Positions 37,996-45,121 of a DNA stretch of 64,000 nucleotides are shown piece after piece (position 1 is the first letter of the stretch; every line of letters begins with the position of its first letter). The notes under the pieces are model-generated. The model was given only the letters and a program-made list of their open reading frames with translations. It had not been told where the DNA came from and made no database searches. The translations under genes were made by a program, and so were the position numbers. The stretch lies in the NCBI RefSeq assembly GCF_023150235.1, contig NZ_JAKLLH010000001.1:62001-126000 (forward strand). The letters run 5' to 3'. This stretch comes from Azonexus sp. (GTDB lineage: Bacteria; Pseudomonadota; Gammaproteobacteria; Burkholderiales; Rhodocyclaceae).

Positions 37996-40769
37996 ATGTG
38001 CAAAACGGCGATGCCGGGCATTTGCTGACCTGGCTGGATGTGGAGCGTTTGCTCAAGCAGCGCACGGCGCTTTGGACTCGGCTTCCCGCTGGCGTGCTGG
38101 GCGTGGATTGCTTTTCCAGCGGCATGGAGATTCGTCATGCAGCTGGGGCGGATGTCGCTGTTGCAACTTGGTTGAGCCAGATGTTTGGCCGTGCCTATCT
38201 GCCGGAGCAATTTGCCATTCAGTTGCGAATCGGCCAGGCGACTTACTCTATCGAACTCGTTCAGGACCAGGTGTCTGCAGCCCCTTCTGTGGGGCAGAAC
38301 TATCCGTTGTGGCGCGATGTGACTTATTTGCCTGTTGTGCAATACGATGGTGATGAGGCTGGGGGGCTGACCAACGGTGAGGTGTTGCCATCGGGTGCCT
38401 GCATGGTGCGTATGCCCCAGCGCTTTATCGACGGGCCGGATTTGGTGTCTTTTCATTCGTTCAAGGGCGGCGTGGGGCGTACCACCACGCTTATGACTTA
38501 TGTCGCCGCGTGTATGCGGGAGGCCAGTCCAGGTACCAAAAAGATACTGGTTGTAGATGCCGATCTAGAAGCACCTGGTGTAAGTTTTTGGCTGGATGAC
38601 ACCAACCGGCCCACGGTGTCCTTTGTTCAGTTGCTCGAAGCCTTGCACTATCCCCCTGCAAGCTTGGAAGCGAGCTTGGACTATTTTGCTGAAGAGTTGC
38701 GCAAGACCTCATTGAGTGTGGGTGGGTTGCAGCGAGAACTGTTCGTGCTGCCTGCTGCGCTGGAGTTGGCCGAAATTCAAGACATGCCTGTAACTCCAGA
38801 GCATTTAGCGCGAAACCCCGATAACCCCTGGCAGCTTAGTGATCATTTGCATGCATTGGGGAAACGCCTAGGTGTGGACGCCGTGTTCATCGACCTGCGC
38901 GCAGGCCTCAGCGAGTTGGCTAGTCCGATTCTGTTTGATCCTCGCATCGATCACTTCTTTGTTAGCACCGTAGCCCCGCAATCCGTGCTGGGCATGGCGG
39001 AAGTATTGCGACGCTTGTACGCCAGCAATCACCAGCTTCCCCCGGATTGGCAAGACGCAGCGCGCCCCACAGTGGTGTTGAGCCTGCTAACCAAAGAGCT
39101 GCGTGAGGCTGGACACTATGAGTCTGCACTCAAGACACTGGGTGAGGCTTACCCCGCTGCAGATTCCTTAACGCCGTCGGTACAATGGATCGAAGCTGAG
39201 TTCCTAAGCGCCTTGATGTCGATCGGCAGCCTGCGCGAGGCCTTGGGTAGCCTGCCACAATCCCCAGGGCTCTACGCAAGTGCCTTAGAGTGGGCGCAGT
39301 CGCTGTATGCGCAACAGGTCGATTCGCCTAGTCAAGCGAATACTGCTGCGGCACAAACAGGTGCAACCTCACGGCAACAAACCGCAATCAAGTTGCGGGA
39401 TGTATGCCAGGCCGCTGAATTTGCTGAAGGTAGCTCAGCGGCCGCCATTTTGGCCACGGAACCTTTGCTCAATCTTGGCAAGCACTTTGCACATGAGTTA
39501 CCAAACGTGCTGATGGTTGGCGCCAAGGGTGCTGGCAAGACATTTACCTTCCGACAGGTGGTGCAGTCGGGCTCTTGGTCGAGCTTCTTGGTGAAGCTGG
39601 GATTTGATCAGGCAAACATCACAGATGCTGCTATCTTTCCCGTTCTGTGGTCCGAAAACATTGAGGACAAGCCTGATGGTGAGATCAAGAGGGCGCAAGG
39701 GGCCGCACTGGGTTTGATCAGTGGGGATAAGACCAAGCTGTACACCCGCAACGATTTGAATAAGCGGATTGCTTCCACACTCCAGAACCCTCCGGATCAT
39801 TGGGATGAGTTCTGGGATGCACTCATCGCTAGCCAGTTCGGGATCGAGCAGGGTGGACTGCAAGCCCTAAATCAGGTGCTGGCGAATCAATCAGCTCGTG
39901 TCATCCTGACTATTGACGGCATCGAGGACGCTTTTGGTGATGCCAATGACAATAATGCGCGCAAAGCCATTGAGGCACTGCTCAAATTAACCAATCGCAT
40001 CAGCGAACTGGCCACACCGCACCTCGGCGCCCTTGTTTTTGTGCGACTAGACTATGCACAGTCTGCGATTCGTCAGAACCTGGGACAATGGTTGCAGCGC
40101 TTCAATCCATTCCGTTTGCACTGGAACACTGAAAGTTTCCTGCGGTTGGCCTACATGCTGAGCAGTCAGGCAAGGGTTTATTCAACCTCGAAAAGAGCTG
40201 AAGACCTTCACGTCGAAGAACTGAAAATCGAGCTGGAGCAGCTTTGGGGCAAGAAGATGGGTGGAGAAAAGTCCAAGGAGGCGCACTCCGCACGGTGGGT
40301 GTACGCAGCCTTGTGCGACCTAAGGGGTAATGTGCAAGCGCGCGACCTTGTACGATTCCTGAAGATTGCCGCTGAAGAGGAGTCCAAACGCACAGGACAA
40401 ATTTCGTCCGACCGTGTGTTGGCGCCGGAGTCAATGCGCAAGGCAGTTCCGCTTTGCAGCATGGAAAAGGTCACCGAGGCAAAAGCAGAAATCGCATCAC
40501 TGCGAAACTGGGTCGAGACGATGACACAGCAGCATATTCGCAACCTGAAAGTGCCATTCAGTGCAGCACAAGCTGGGTTGAGTTCTGAATTGCTTGCCGC
40601 ACTGCAAGAGCTAGGTGTGGTTTACGAGGACTTGGATGGAAAGCTGGGAGAGGAACGCTTGTTCTTACCTGAGATTTACCGATCTGGTTTGGGATTCGAT
40701 ACCTCCGCTGCAGGTCGGCCACGTATGCAAGCACTGCTGAAAAAAAACATCGGGACCATTCCACTGTGA
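37992..40769 (+). CDS. KGGVGR-type ParA/MinD-like ATPase with second P-loop domain
   Basis: This is a 925-residue protein. About 150 residues of unknown fold come first. Then a deviant Walker A, VSFHSFKGGVGRTTTLMTYV (near residue 155), with KILVVDADLEAPGVSFWLDD and VDAVFIDLRAGLSELASP, forms a ParA/SIMIBI domain. A second P-loop VLMVGAKGAGKTFTFRQVV (near 510) with LTIDGIEDAFGD (near 640) is STAND/AAA-like. A helical C-terminal region follows, with LVRFLKIAAEEESKR and a winged-helix-like tail. The architecture resembles signal-transducing NTPases rather than a partition protein. It is coupled to a HEPN-like gene and sits in a small low-GC island, so a defence or toxin role is likely but unproven. 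Confidence 0.78.
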   Translation: MNVQNGDAGHLLTWLDVERLLKQRTALWTRLPAGVLGVDCFSSGMEIRHAAGADVAVATWLSQMFGRAYLPEQFAIQLRIGQATYSIELVQDQVSAAPSVGQNYPLWRDVTYLPVVQYDGDEAGGLTNGEVLPSGACMVRMPQRFIDGPDLVSFHSFKGGVGRTTTLMTYVAACMREASPGTKKILVVDADLEAPGVSFWLDDTNRPTVSFVQLLEALHYPPASLEASLDYFAEELRKTSLSVGGLQRELFVLPAALELAEIQDMPVTPEHLARNPDNPWQLSDHLHALGKRLGVDAVFIDLRAGLSELASPILFDPRIDHFFVSTVAPQSVLGMAEVLRRLYASNHQLPPDWQDAARPTVVLSLLTKELREAGHYESALKTLGEAYPAADSLTPSVQWIEAEFLSALMSIGSLREALGSLPQSPGLYASALEWAQSLYAQQVDSPSQANTAAAQTGATSRQQTAIKLRDVCQAAEFAEGSSAAAILATEPLLNLGKHFAHELPNVLMVGAKGAGKTFTFRQVVQSGSWSSFLVKLGFDQANITDAAIFPVLWSENIEDKPDGEIKRAQGAALGLISGDKTKLYTRNDLNKRIASTLQNPPDHWDEFWDALIASQFGIEQGGLQALNQVLANQSARVILTIDGIEDAFGDANDNNARKAIEALLKLTNRISELATPHLGALVFVRLDYAQSAIRQNLGQWLQRFNPFRLHWNTESFLRLAYMLSSQARVYSTSKRAEDLHVEELKIELEQLWGKKMGGEKSKEAHSARWVYAALCDLRGNVQARDLVRFLKIAAEEESKRTGQISSDRVLAPESMRKAVPLCSMEKVTEAKAEIASLRNWVETMTQQHIRNLKVPFSAAQAGLSSELLAALQELGVVYEDLDGKLGEERLFLPEIYRSGLGFDTSAAGRPRMQALLKKNIGTIPL

Positions 40770-40878
40770 GCACTGGGCGGTGTTCGGCAGTATTTGCTCA
40801 ATCCCGATGGTGGTATGACGGATTGCGGCTTGGTTGATGTTTGTCTGTCAATAATCGGAGTGGCTGGTTAGCCGCCCC
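40770..40878. other. Short spacer closing the HEPN/KGGVGR island
   Basis: About 110 bp with no gene. Composition returns to high GC at about 40870, where homology to the thioredoxin gene begins, so the right boundary of the island lies here. No direct repeat with the left edge, tRNA or integrase was seen. Confidence 0.4.
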
Positions 40879-41187
40879 TCACTCCCCCAGCACCCGCCGC
40901 AACCCCCCGGCCTCCGTCTCCCCCGCCAGCCGGGCCTTTTCTTCCTTGCCCTGGAAGCTGATCACGGTCGACTGGCTGCGCACGGACATTTGCCGGCGCA
41001 GGTCGCGGGCTTTGTTGTAGTCGACGACGAGCAGGGTACCGGGGACCTTGGGGTCGCCTTGTCAGCCGTTGAAGACTTTTTGCCGGGCGCGGCAGGTCCA
41101 GCACATCTCGGCGTTGAGGTACTGGCTGATACAAGTATTTTCCTGCGGCAAGCAGGGCCAACCTTCGGGGCGGTGGGTTGTGCGCAT
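40879..41187 (-). pseudogene. Decayed copy of the thioredoxin-like gene at 43861
   Basis: The minus strand reads RPEGWPCLPQENTCISQYL, then CWTCRARQKVFNG, a TGA stop where the intact copy has TGG (Trp), then QGDPKVPGTLLVVDY and a strongly conserved SVRSQSTVISFQGKEEKARL to the end. The redox CxxC survives (CWTC, versus CPTC in the intact copy), but the signal peptide is gone and the frame is interrupted. The intact paralogue lies 2.7 kb downstream in the same orientation, so this is the remnant of a local duplication. Confidence 0.85.
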
Positions 41188-41213
41188 AAGCCCCAACCTC
41201 CATCCCCCGTTGG

Positions 41214-42488
41214 TTAATGCCCCATCCCGTAACGGCGCGCTGCGTCGACGGCGAGGCCGGCGCCGATGCTGCCGAAGAGGTCGCCTTCGACGGCGCGCGC
41301 TTGCGGCAAGAGCGAGGCTATGCGCTGGCGGAGCAGGGGGATGCCGCTTGAGCCGCCGGTGAAAAAGATGGTGTCGATGCCGGCGGCGGTGAGGCCGGCT
41401 TCGGGGAGCAGGCGGGCGACGGTGCCTTCGATTTTTTCGACGAGCACCTGCGCGGAGAGATCAAATTGGCAGCGGGTGAGCAGTTGCTGCTGGCCCGGCG
41501 CAAAGCGCTCCAGCGAAAGCGTGGCCGTTTCGTGGTGGGAGAGGGCAATTTTGACCTGTTCAACCTGGTGGGCCAGCCAATGGCCGGCCCGATCGCTGAT
41601 CAGGGCCAGCAGGCGCTCCAGCATTTCCGGGGTGCTGGCGTCGAGATGTAGCCGTTGCTGCTCGGTCCAGACCTGGCGGGTGTAGGCAAAGTTGATGGTG
41701 TGCCAGGTCGCCAGGTTGAAGTAGACGCTGGCCGGTATTTCCCGGCCGCTTTTCAACTGGCTGCGATAGCCAAGCAGGGGCATGACCTCGGCCAGGCTCA
41801 GTTGCTTGTCGAAGTCGGTGCCGCCGATGTGGATGCCGTCGTTGGCCAGGACATCGCTCCAGCGGTCAACCGCGCGTGCCCGTTCCGGGGAGAGGCGGAC
41901 AATCGAGAAATCGGAGGTGCCGCCGCCAATGTCGGCGACCAGGACCACTTCTTCGCGGCTGAGGCTGGTTTCGTAATAGAAGGCGGCGGCAATCGGTTCG
42001 TACTGGAAACTGAGTTCCTTGAACCCGACCGCACGCGCAATCTCGCCCAGGGTGGCTTCGGCCAGCCGGTCGGCGGCGCTGTCGTCATCGACAAAGTGCA
42101 CCGGTCGCCCGAAAACAGCTTGCTCGAAAGCGCGTTGGCCCTCGGTTTCCGCCCGTTCCTTGAGGGTGGCGATGAACTGGGTCAGCAGATCGCGAAAACG
42201 CAGCGGGCGCCCCTGGACTTCGGTGATGCCGTCAATCAGGCTGCTGCCCAGGAGGCTCTTGAGGGAGCGCATCAGCCGTCCCTCATGGCCGTCGAGGTAG
42301 TCCTGCAGGCCGGCGCGACCGAAGCGGACCGTATCGTCCTCGGCGTTGAAGAAGACGACGGACGGCAGGGTCGGCTTGCCGTTTTCGAGGGGGAGCAGGG
42401 TGGCCTGCTGCGGCCTGAGCCAGCCGACGGTGGAATTGGAAGTGCCGAAGTCGATGCCGCAGGCGTGGGCGGAAGTAGGAGAAACCAT
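41214..42488 (-). CDS. Hsp70-family chaperone homologue (YegD-like)
   Basis: This 424-residue actin-fold ATPase begins ACGIDFGTSNSTVGWLRPQQ (phosphate 1). It continues with VVLVADIGGGTSDFSIVRLS (phosphate 2) and IDTIFFTGGSSGIPLLRQRI (adenosine), and ends MGH. It lacks the long substrate-binding domain of DnaK, as in YegD. The substrate is unknown. The ATG at 42488 (MVSPTSAHACG) is used; longer frames add a non-conserved Arg-rich extension. It is followed closely by the dead thioredoxin copy, with VF530 upstream. Confidence 0.88.
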   Translation of the reverse strand: MVSPTSAHACGIDFGTSNSTVGWLRPQQATLLPLENGKPTLPSVVFFNAEDDTVRFGRAGLQDYLDGHEGRLMRSLKSLLGSSLIDGITEVQGRPLRFRDLLTQFIATLKERAETEGQRAFEQAVFGRPVHFVDDDSAADRLAEATLGEIARAVGFKELSFQYEPIAAAFYYETSLSREEVVLVADIGGGTSDFSIVRLSPERARAVDRWSDVLANDGIHIGGTDFDKQLSLAEVMPLLGYRSQLKSGREIPASVYFNLATWHTINFAYTRQVWTEQQRLHLDASTPEMLERLLALISDRAGHWLAHQVEQVKIALSHHETATLSLERFAPGQQQLLTRCQFDLSAQVLVEKIEGTVARLLPEAGLTAAGIDTIFFTGGSSGIPLLRQRIASLLPQARAVEGDLFGSIGAGLAVDAARRYGMGH

Positions 42489-42734
42489 GGGGGCGTTTTT
42501 GGGGAGGGGCGGCGATGCTACTGCGCCGCTTCTTGCCTGTCCAGAAGATCGAGCCCGAAGAGATGCCCGGGCATGTTCCGGCTCGGCCCCGGCGCGGCGA
42601 CGAGCGAGGCATTGAATGGTCGGGGCATGAACAAACCGGCTGGCATCGGAGGCCGCACCGGTTTGGGTATCCGTCTTGACGGGCAATGGCCGGCGCCGAT
42701 GCGACCGCCTCGGGGGAGGCGGCTCAGGTCCGGC

Positions 42735-43247
42735 TTATTTCCGCCACTTGGCCCAGGGGTCGGAGTCGTCGGCGGCCGGGGGGCTGGCGCGCGGGGTGGT
42801 GCGCGGTCCCGAGTGTTGCCCGGCGGCCGGGTTCGACGGGCCGCGGCGATCACCCTTGCGGCCGCCGTCGCGGTCGTGCGCTGCGGCCTTGCGGGCACGT
42901 TTTTCGCGCAGGCGTTCGGCGTCTTCCAGGCTCAGTTCGGCCGGCGGCCCCGGCTGTTGCTCGGGCGGGACGATGCGGTCGCGCGGCGGCAGCTCGAACT
43001 GCTCGGCCGAGGCGCGGGGCAGGCTCTTGAACTGGTAGAGATAGAAGGCCTCGACTTTTTCCCGCGCCCAATCGGTTTTCTTCAGGAACTTGATGCTCGC
43101 GTCGATGCTCGGGTTGTCCTTGAAGCAATTGATGTTCAGGTAGGCGTAGAGGATTTCGTAACCGTAGTGGTTGACGATTTCGCTCAGGAGTTGCTTCAGG
43201 CTGATGCCGTGCAGCGGGTTGTTCTGGTAGTCGGAATCGGTAGTCAT
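42735..43247 (-). CDS. VF530 (DUF2132) family DNA-binding protein
   Basis: This 170-residue protein carries the VF530 domain at residues about 8-75: [40 protein letters not shown], then [22 protein letters not shown]530 is a small helical fold with sequence-independent double-stranded DNA binding reported for family members. The C-terminal 80 residues are an Arg/Lys/Pro/Asp-rich tail ([20 protein letters not shown]) without structure predictions visible, probably disordered. The tail is longer than usual for the family. Confidence 0.88.
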   Translation of the reverse strand: MTTDSDYQNNPLHGISLKQLLSEIVNHYGYEILYAYLNINCFKDNPSIDASIKFLKKTDWAREKVEAFYLYQFKSLPRASAEQFELPPRDRIVPPEQQPGPPAELSLEDAERLREKRARKAAAHDRDGGRKGDRRGPSNPAAGQHSGPRTTPRASPPAADDSDPWAKWRK

Positions 43248-43283
43248 CGGGCCGGAGTGCTGAAAAGTAGGGGGAGGGCGGGT

Positions 43284-43703
43284 TCAGTGGAAGCGGGCCT
43301 GGTTCTGCGCCAGGATTTGCCGGGCCAGTTCGCGATAGGCTTCGAGGATCAGGCGTGCCGCCCGTTCGACGTCGGCCGTGGCGCTGATGCCCTTGGAGAC
43401 GCAATAGCTGGTGACCGCGACTAGATCGAAGGGATTGGCCGCGCCATCGCCGCCGAGCGCCGCGACCACGGCCTGGCCGAGCGCGCTTTCCTGCGACAGG
43501 CGCTGGAACTCGGCGAAGCGGGTTGCCTGCACGACGACCTCGCTGGCGGCGAGATGCAGGGCGACATCCTTCGACAGATGCAAACTGACCAGCCCGTTCG
43601 AGCGGGCGTCGGGCGCAACCAGCCCGACCACGGGCAGGGGAAAACCGGGAATATGGGGGATCAGGGCGATCTGCCAGTTGTTGTAATCGTTGCTTACCTG
43701 CAT
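43284..43703 (-). CDS. Hypothetical protein, unrecognised
   Basis: This 139-residue protein starts MQVSNDYNNWQIALIPHIPG and has a Val/Leu-rich centre (VVGLVAPDARSNGLVSLHLS). The C-terminal helices are ATADVERAARLILEAYRELA. It has no signal peptide, membrane segment or catalytic motif I can name. It lies 36 bp upstream of the VF530 gene in the same direction, so the two may be cotranscribed. Confidence 0.55.
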   Translation of the reverse strand: MQVSNDYNNWQIALIPHIPGFPLPVVGLVAPDARSNGLVSLHLSKDVALHLAASEVVVQATRFAEFQRLSQESALGQAVVAALGGDGAANPFDLVAVTSYCVSKGISATADVERAARLILEAYRELARQILAQNQARFH

Positions 43704-43860
43704 TCTGAATCGGCTGTACGGAAAAAAAGTGAGGATAGGGAGGAGACCGGTGGCTTCTCCGGAGCGCCCCGGATGCGGGCGTTCCGGGGGCTGGCGCAGG
43801 CCGGGCGAACGGCTGGCGCGGTCTCGCGGCGAGCTATTCTGGGGGGCGCCCGCGGGCGCG

Positions 43861-44238
43861 TCAATTCCCCGCGGCCAACACCCGCCGCAATGCCCCGGGC
43901 TCGGTTTCCCCCGCCAGCCGGGCTTTTTCCTGCTGGCCCTTGAAGCTGATCACGGTCGACTGGCTGCGAACGGACATTTGCCGGCGCAGGTCGCGGGCGT
44001 TGTCGTAGTCCACGATGAGCAGGGTGCCGGGGACGCTGGCGTCGCCTTTCCAGCCATTGAAGACCTTTTGCTGCGCGCGGCAGGTGGGGCACCAGTCGGC
44101 ATGAAAGTGCAAGCTGACGCCGGCGTTTTCCTGTTGCAGGCGGGCGAAACGCTCGGGGCTGTAGGTTTCAATCTCGAGTGCCTGGCCGAGCGAGCTGAGG
44201 GCGAGCAGGGCGAGGGCGATGGAGAGGTGGCGGGTCAT
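43861..44238 (-). CDS. Periplasmic thioredoxin-like protein
   Basis: This 125-residue protein has a signal peptide (LSIALALLALSSLGQA, cleaved after GQA) and a thioredoxin fold with active site HADWCPTCRAQQKVF. The C-terminal part reads SVRSQSTVISFKGQQEKARL. I chose the ATG at 44238 because an AGGAG lies seven bases upstream; the ATG two codons earlier would be too close to it. It lies 24 bp after a CcdA-like membrane protein, which would pass electrons to it. A dead paralogue lies at 40879-41187. Confidence 0.9.
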   Translation of the reverse strand: MTRHLSIALALLALSSLGQALEIETYSPERFARLQQENAGVSLHFHADWCPTCRAQQKVFNGWKGDASVPGTLLIVDYDNARDLRRQMSVRSQSTVISFKGQQEKARLAGETEPGALRRVLAAGN

Positions 44239-44261
44239 GATCATGCTCCTGAAGGAAGGGG

Positions 44262-44996
44262 TTAATAACGTACGCTGAGATTGACCCAGGCGTCCGGAAG
44301 GAGGGCGAGGATGCGGGCTTCCAGCCATTTGTCGGCACCGCTGAGAATGGCGAGCCCGACTAGCAGGATGAGCAGGCCAAAACCGGTCTTGAGCATGCCG
44401 ATATGGCCGAGAACCCAGCCACGGGCACGGTTGAAACCGCTGCGCGAGGCGTAGGCGACGGCGACCAGCGGGATTGCGGCACCGGTGCCGAAGAGGCCGA
44501 GGATCAGTCCGCCGTGCAAGACGCCGCCTTCGCTGGCGACCAGGGTCAGGGCGGAAGCCAGCAGCGGGCCGGAGCAGGGACTCCAGATCAAACCGAGCAG
44601 GGCGCCGAGCAGCAATGCGCCACCCAGTGAGCCTTGGTCGAGCTTGCTGCCGGCGGCGTTGGCCTGGCTGGCGAGCGGTAGCAGCCAGGTGTTGAAGCGT
44701 TCGTTCAGTACCGGGATCAGCATCACCAGGCCAAAGGCGAGAAGCAGCCAGCCGCCGGTCTGGCGGATGTGTTCCGGGTCGATGCCGAGCGCCGGGCCGA
44801 GGGCGCCGACCAGCATGCCGATGCCGGCAAAGGAGAGCGCCATTCCCAGCCCCATCGCCAGCGGTGCCAGCCGGTTGCCCTGAACCGCGCCGCCGAGGAC
44901 CAGCGGCAAGAGCGGAAATACGCAGGGAGAAAGGGTGGTCAGACTACCGGCCAGCAGACTGAGGGCCAGCGAGGAAAAGGCGATGGGGTCGGACAT
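44262..44996 (-). CDS. CcdA/DsbD-type transmembrane reductant transporter
   Basis: This 244-residue membrane protein has about six helices. SLTTLSPCVFPLLPLVLGG contains the first conserved Cys in the SPCVxPLLP motif. GLIWSPCSGPLLASALTLVA carries the second SPC. These two cysteines move electrons from cytoplasmic thioredoxin across the membrane. The ATG at 44996 (MSDPIAFSSL) is used. The downstream periplasmic thioredoxin (43861) is its probable acceptor, making a small disulfide-reducing unit. It could also serve cytochrome c maturation. Confidence 0.9.
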   Translation of the reverse strand: MSDPIAFSSLALSLLAGSLTTLSPCVFPLLPLVLGGAVQGNRLAPLAMGLGMALSFAGIGMLVGALGPALGIDPEHIRQTGGWLLLAFGLVMLIPVLNERFNTWLLPLASQANAAGSKLDQGSLGGALLLGALLGLIWSPCSGPLLASALTLVASEGGVLHGGLILGLFGTGAAIPLVAVAYASRSGFNRARGWVLGHIGMLKTGFGLLILLVGLAILSGADKWLEARILALLPDAWVNLSVRY

Positions 44997-45121
44997 GGGA
45001 GGCATCCCGAAGAGGTGATGGGAATTGGTCGTTCCTGCCCCGCTTTTTCTTACAGTCTTGAGCAAATTGCCTCATTTTGCCGGTTGACCGTGAAAATTAT
45101 CCTCGTGGACCGCATTTCCCC

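Noticed and set aside
41048-41362. Plus-strand ORF across the dead thioredoxin and Hsp70 end
   Set aside because: Crosses two unrelated minus-strand genes in opposite sense; no protein similarity.
45078-45092. GGTTGACCGTGAAAA near the P-type ATPase end
   Set aside because: Three mismatches to the palindrome core and no complementary arm; kept out of the repeat family.
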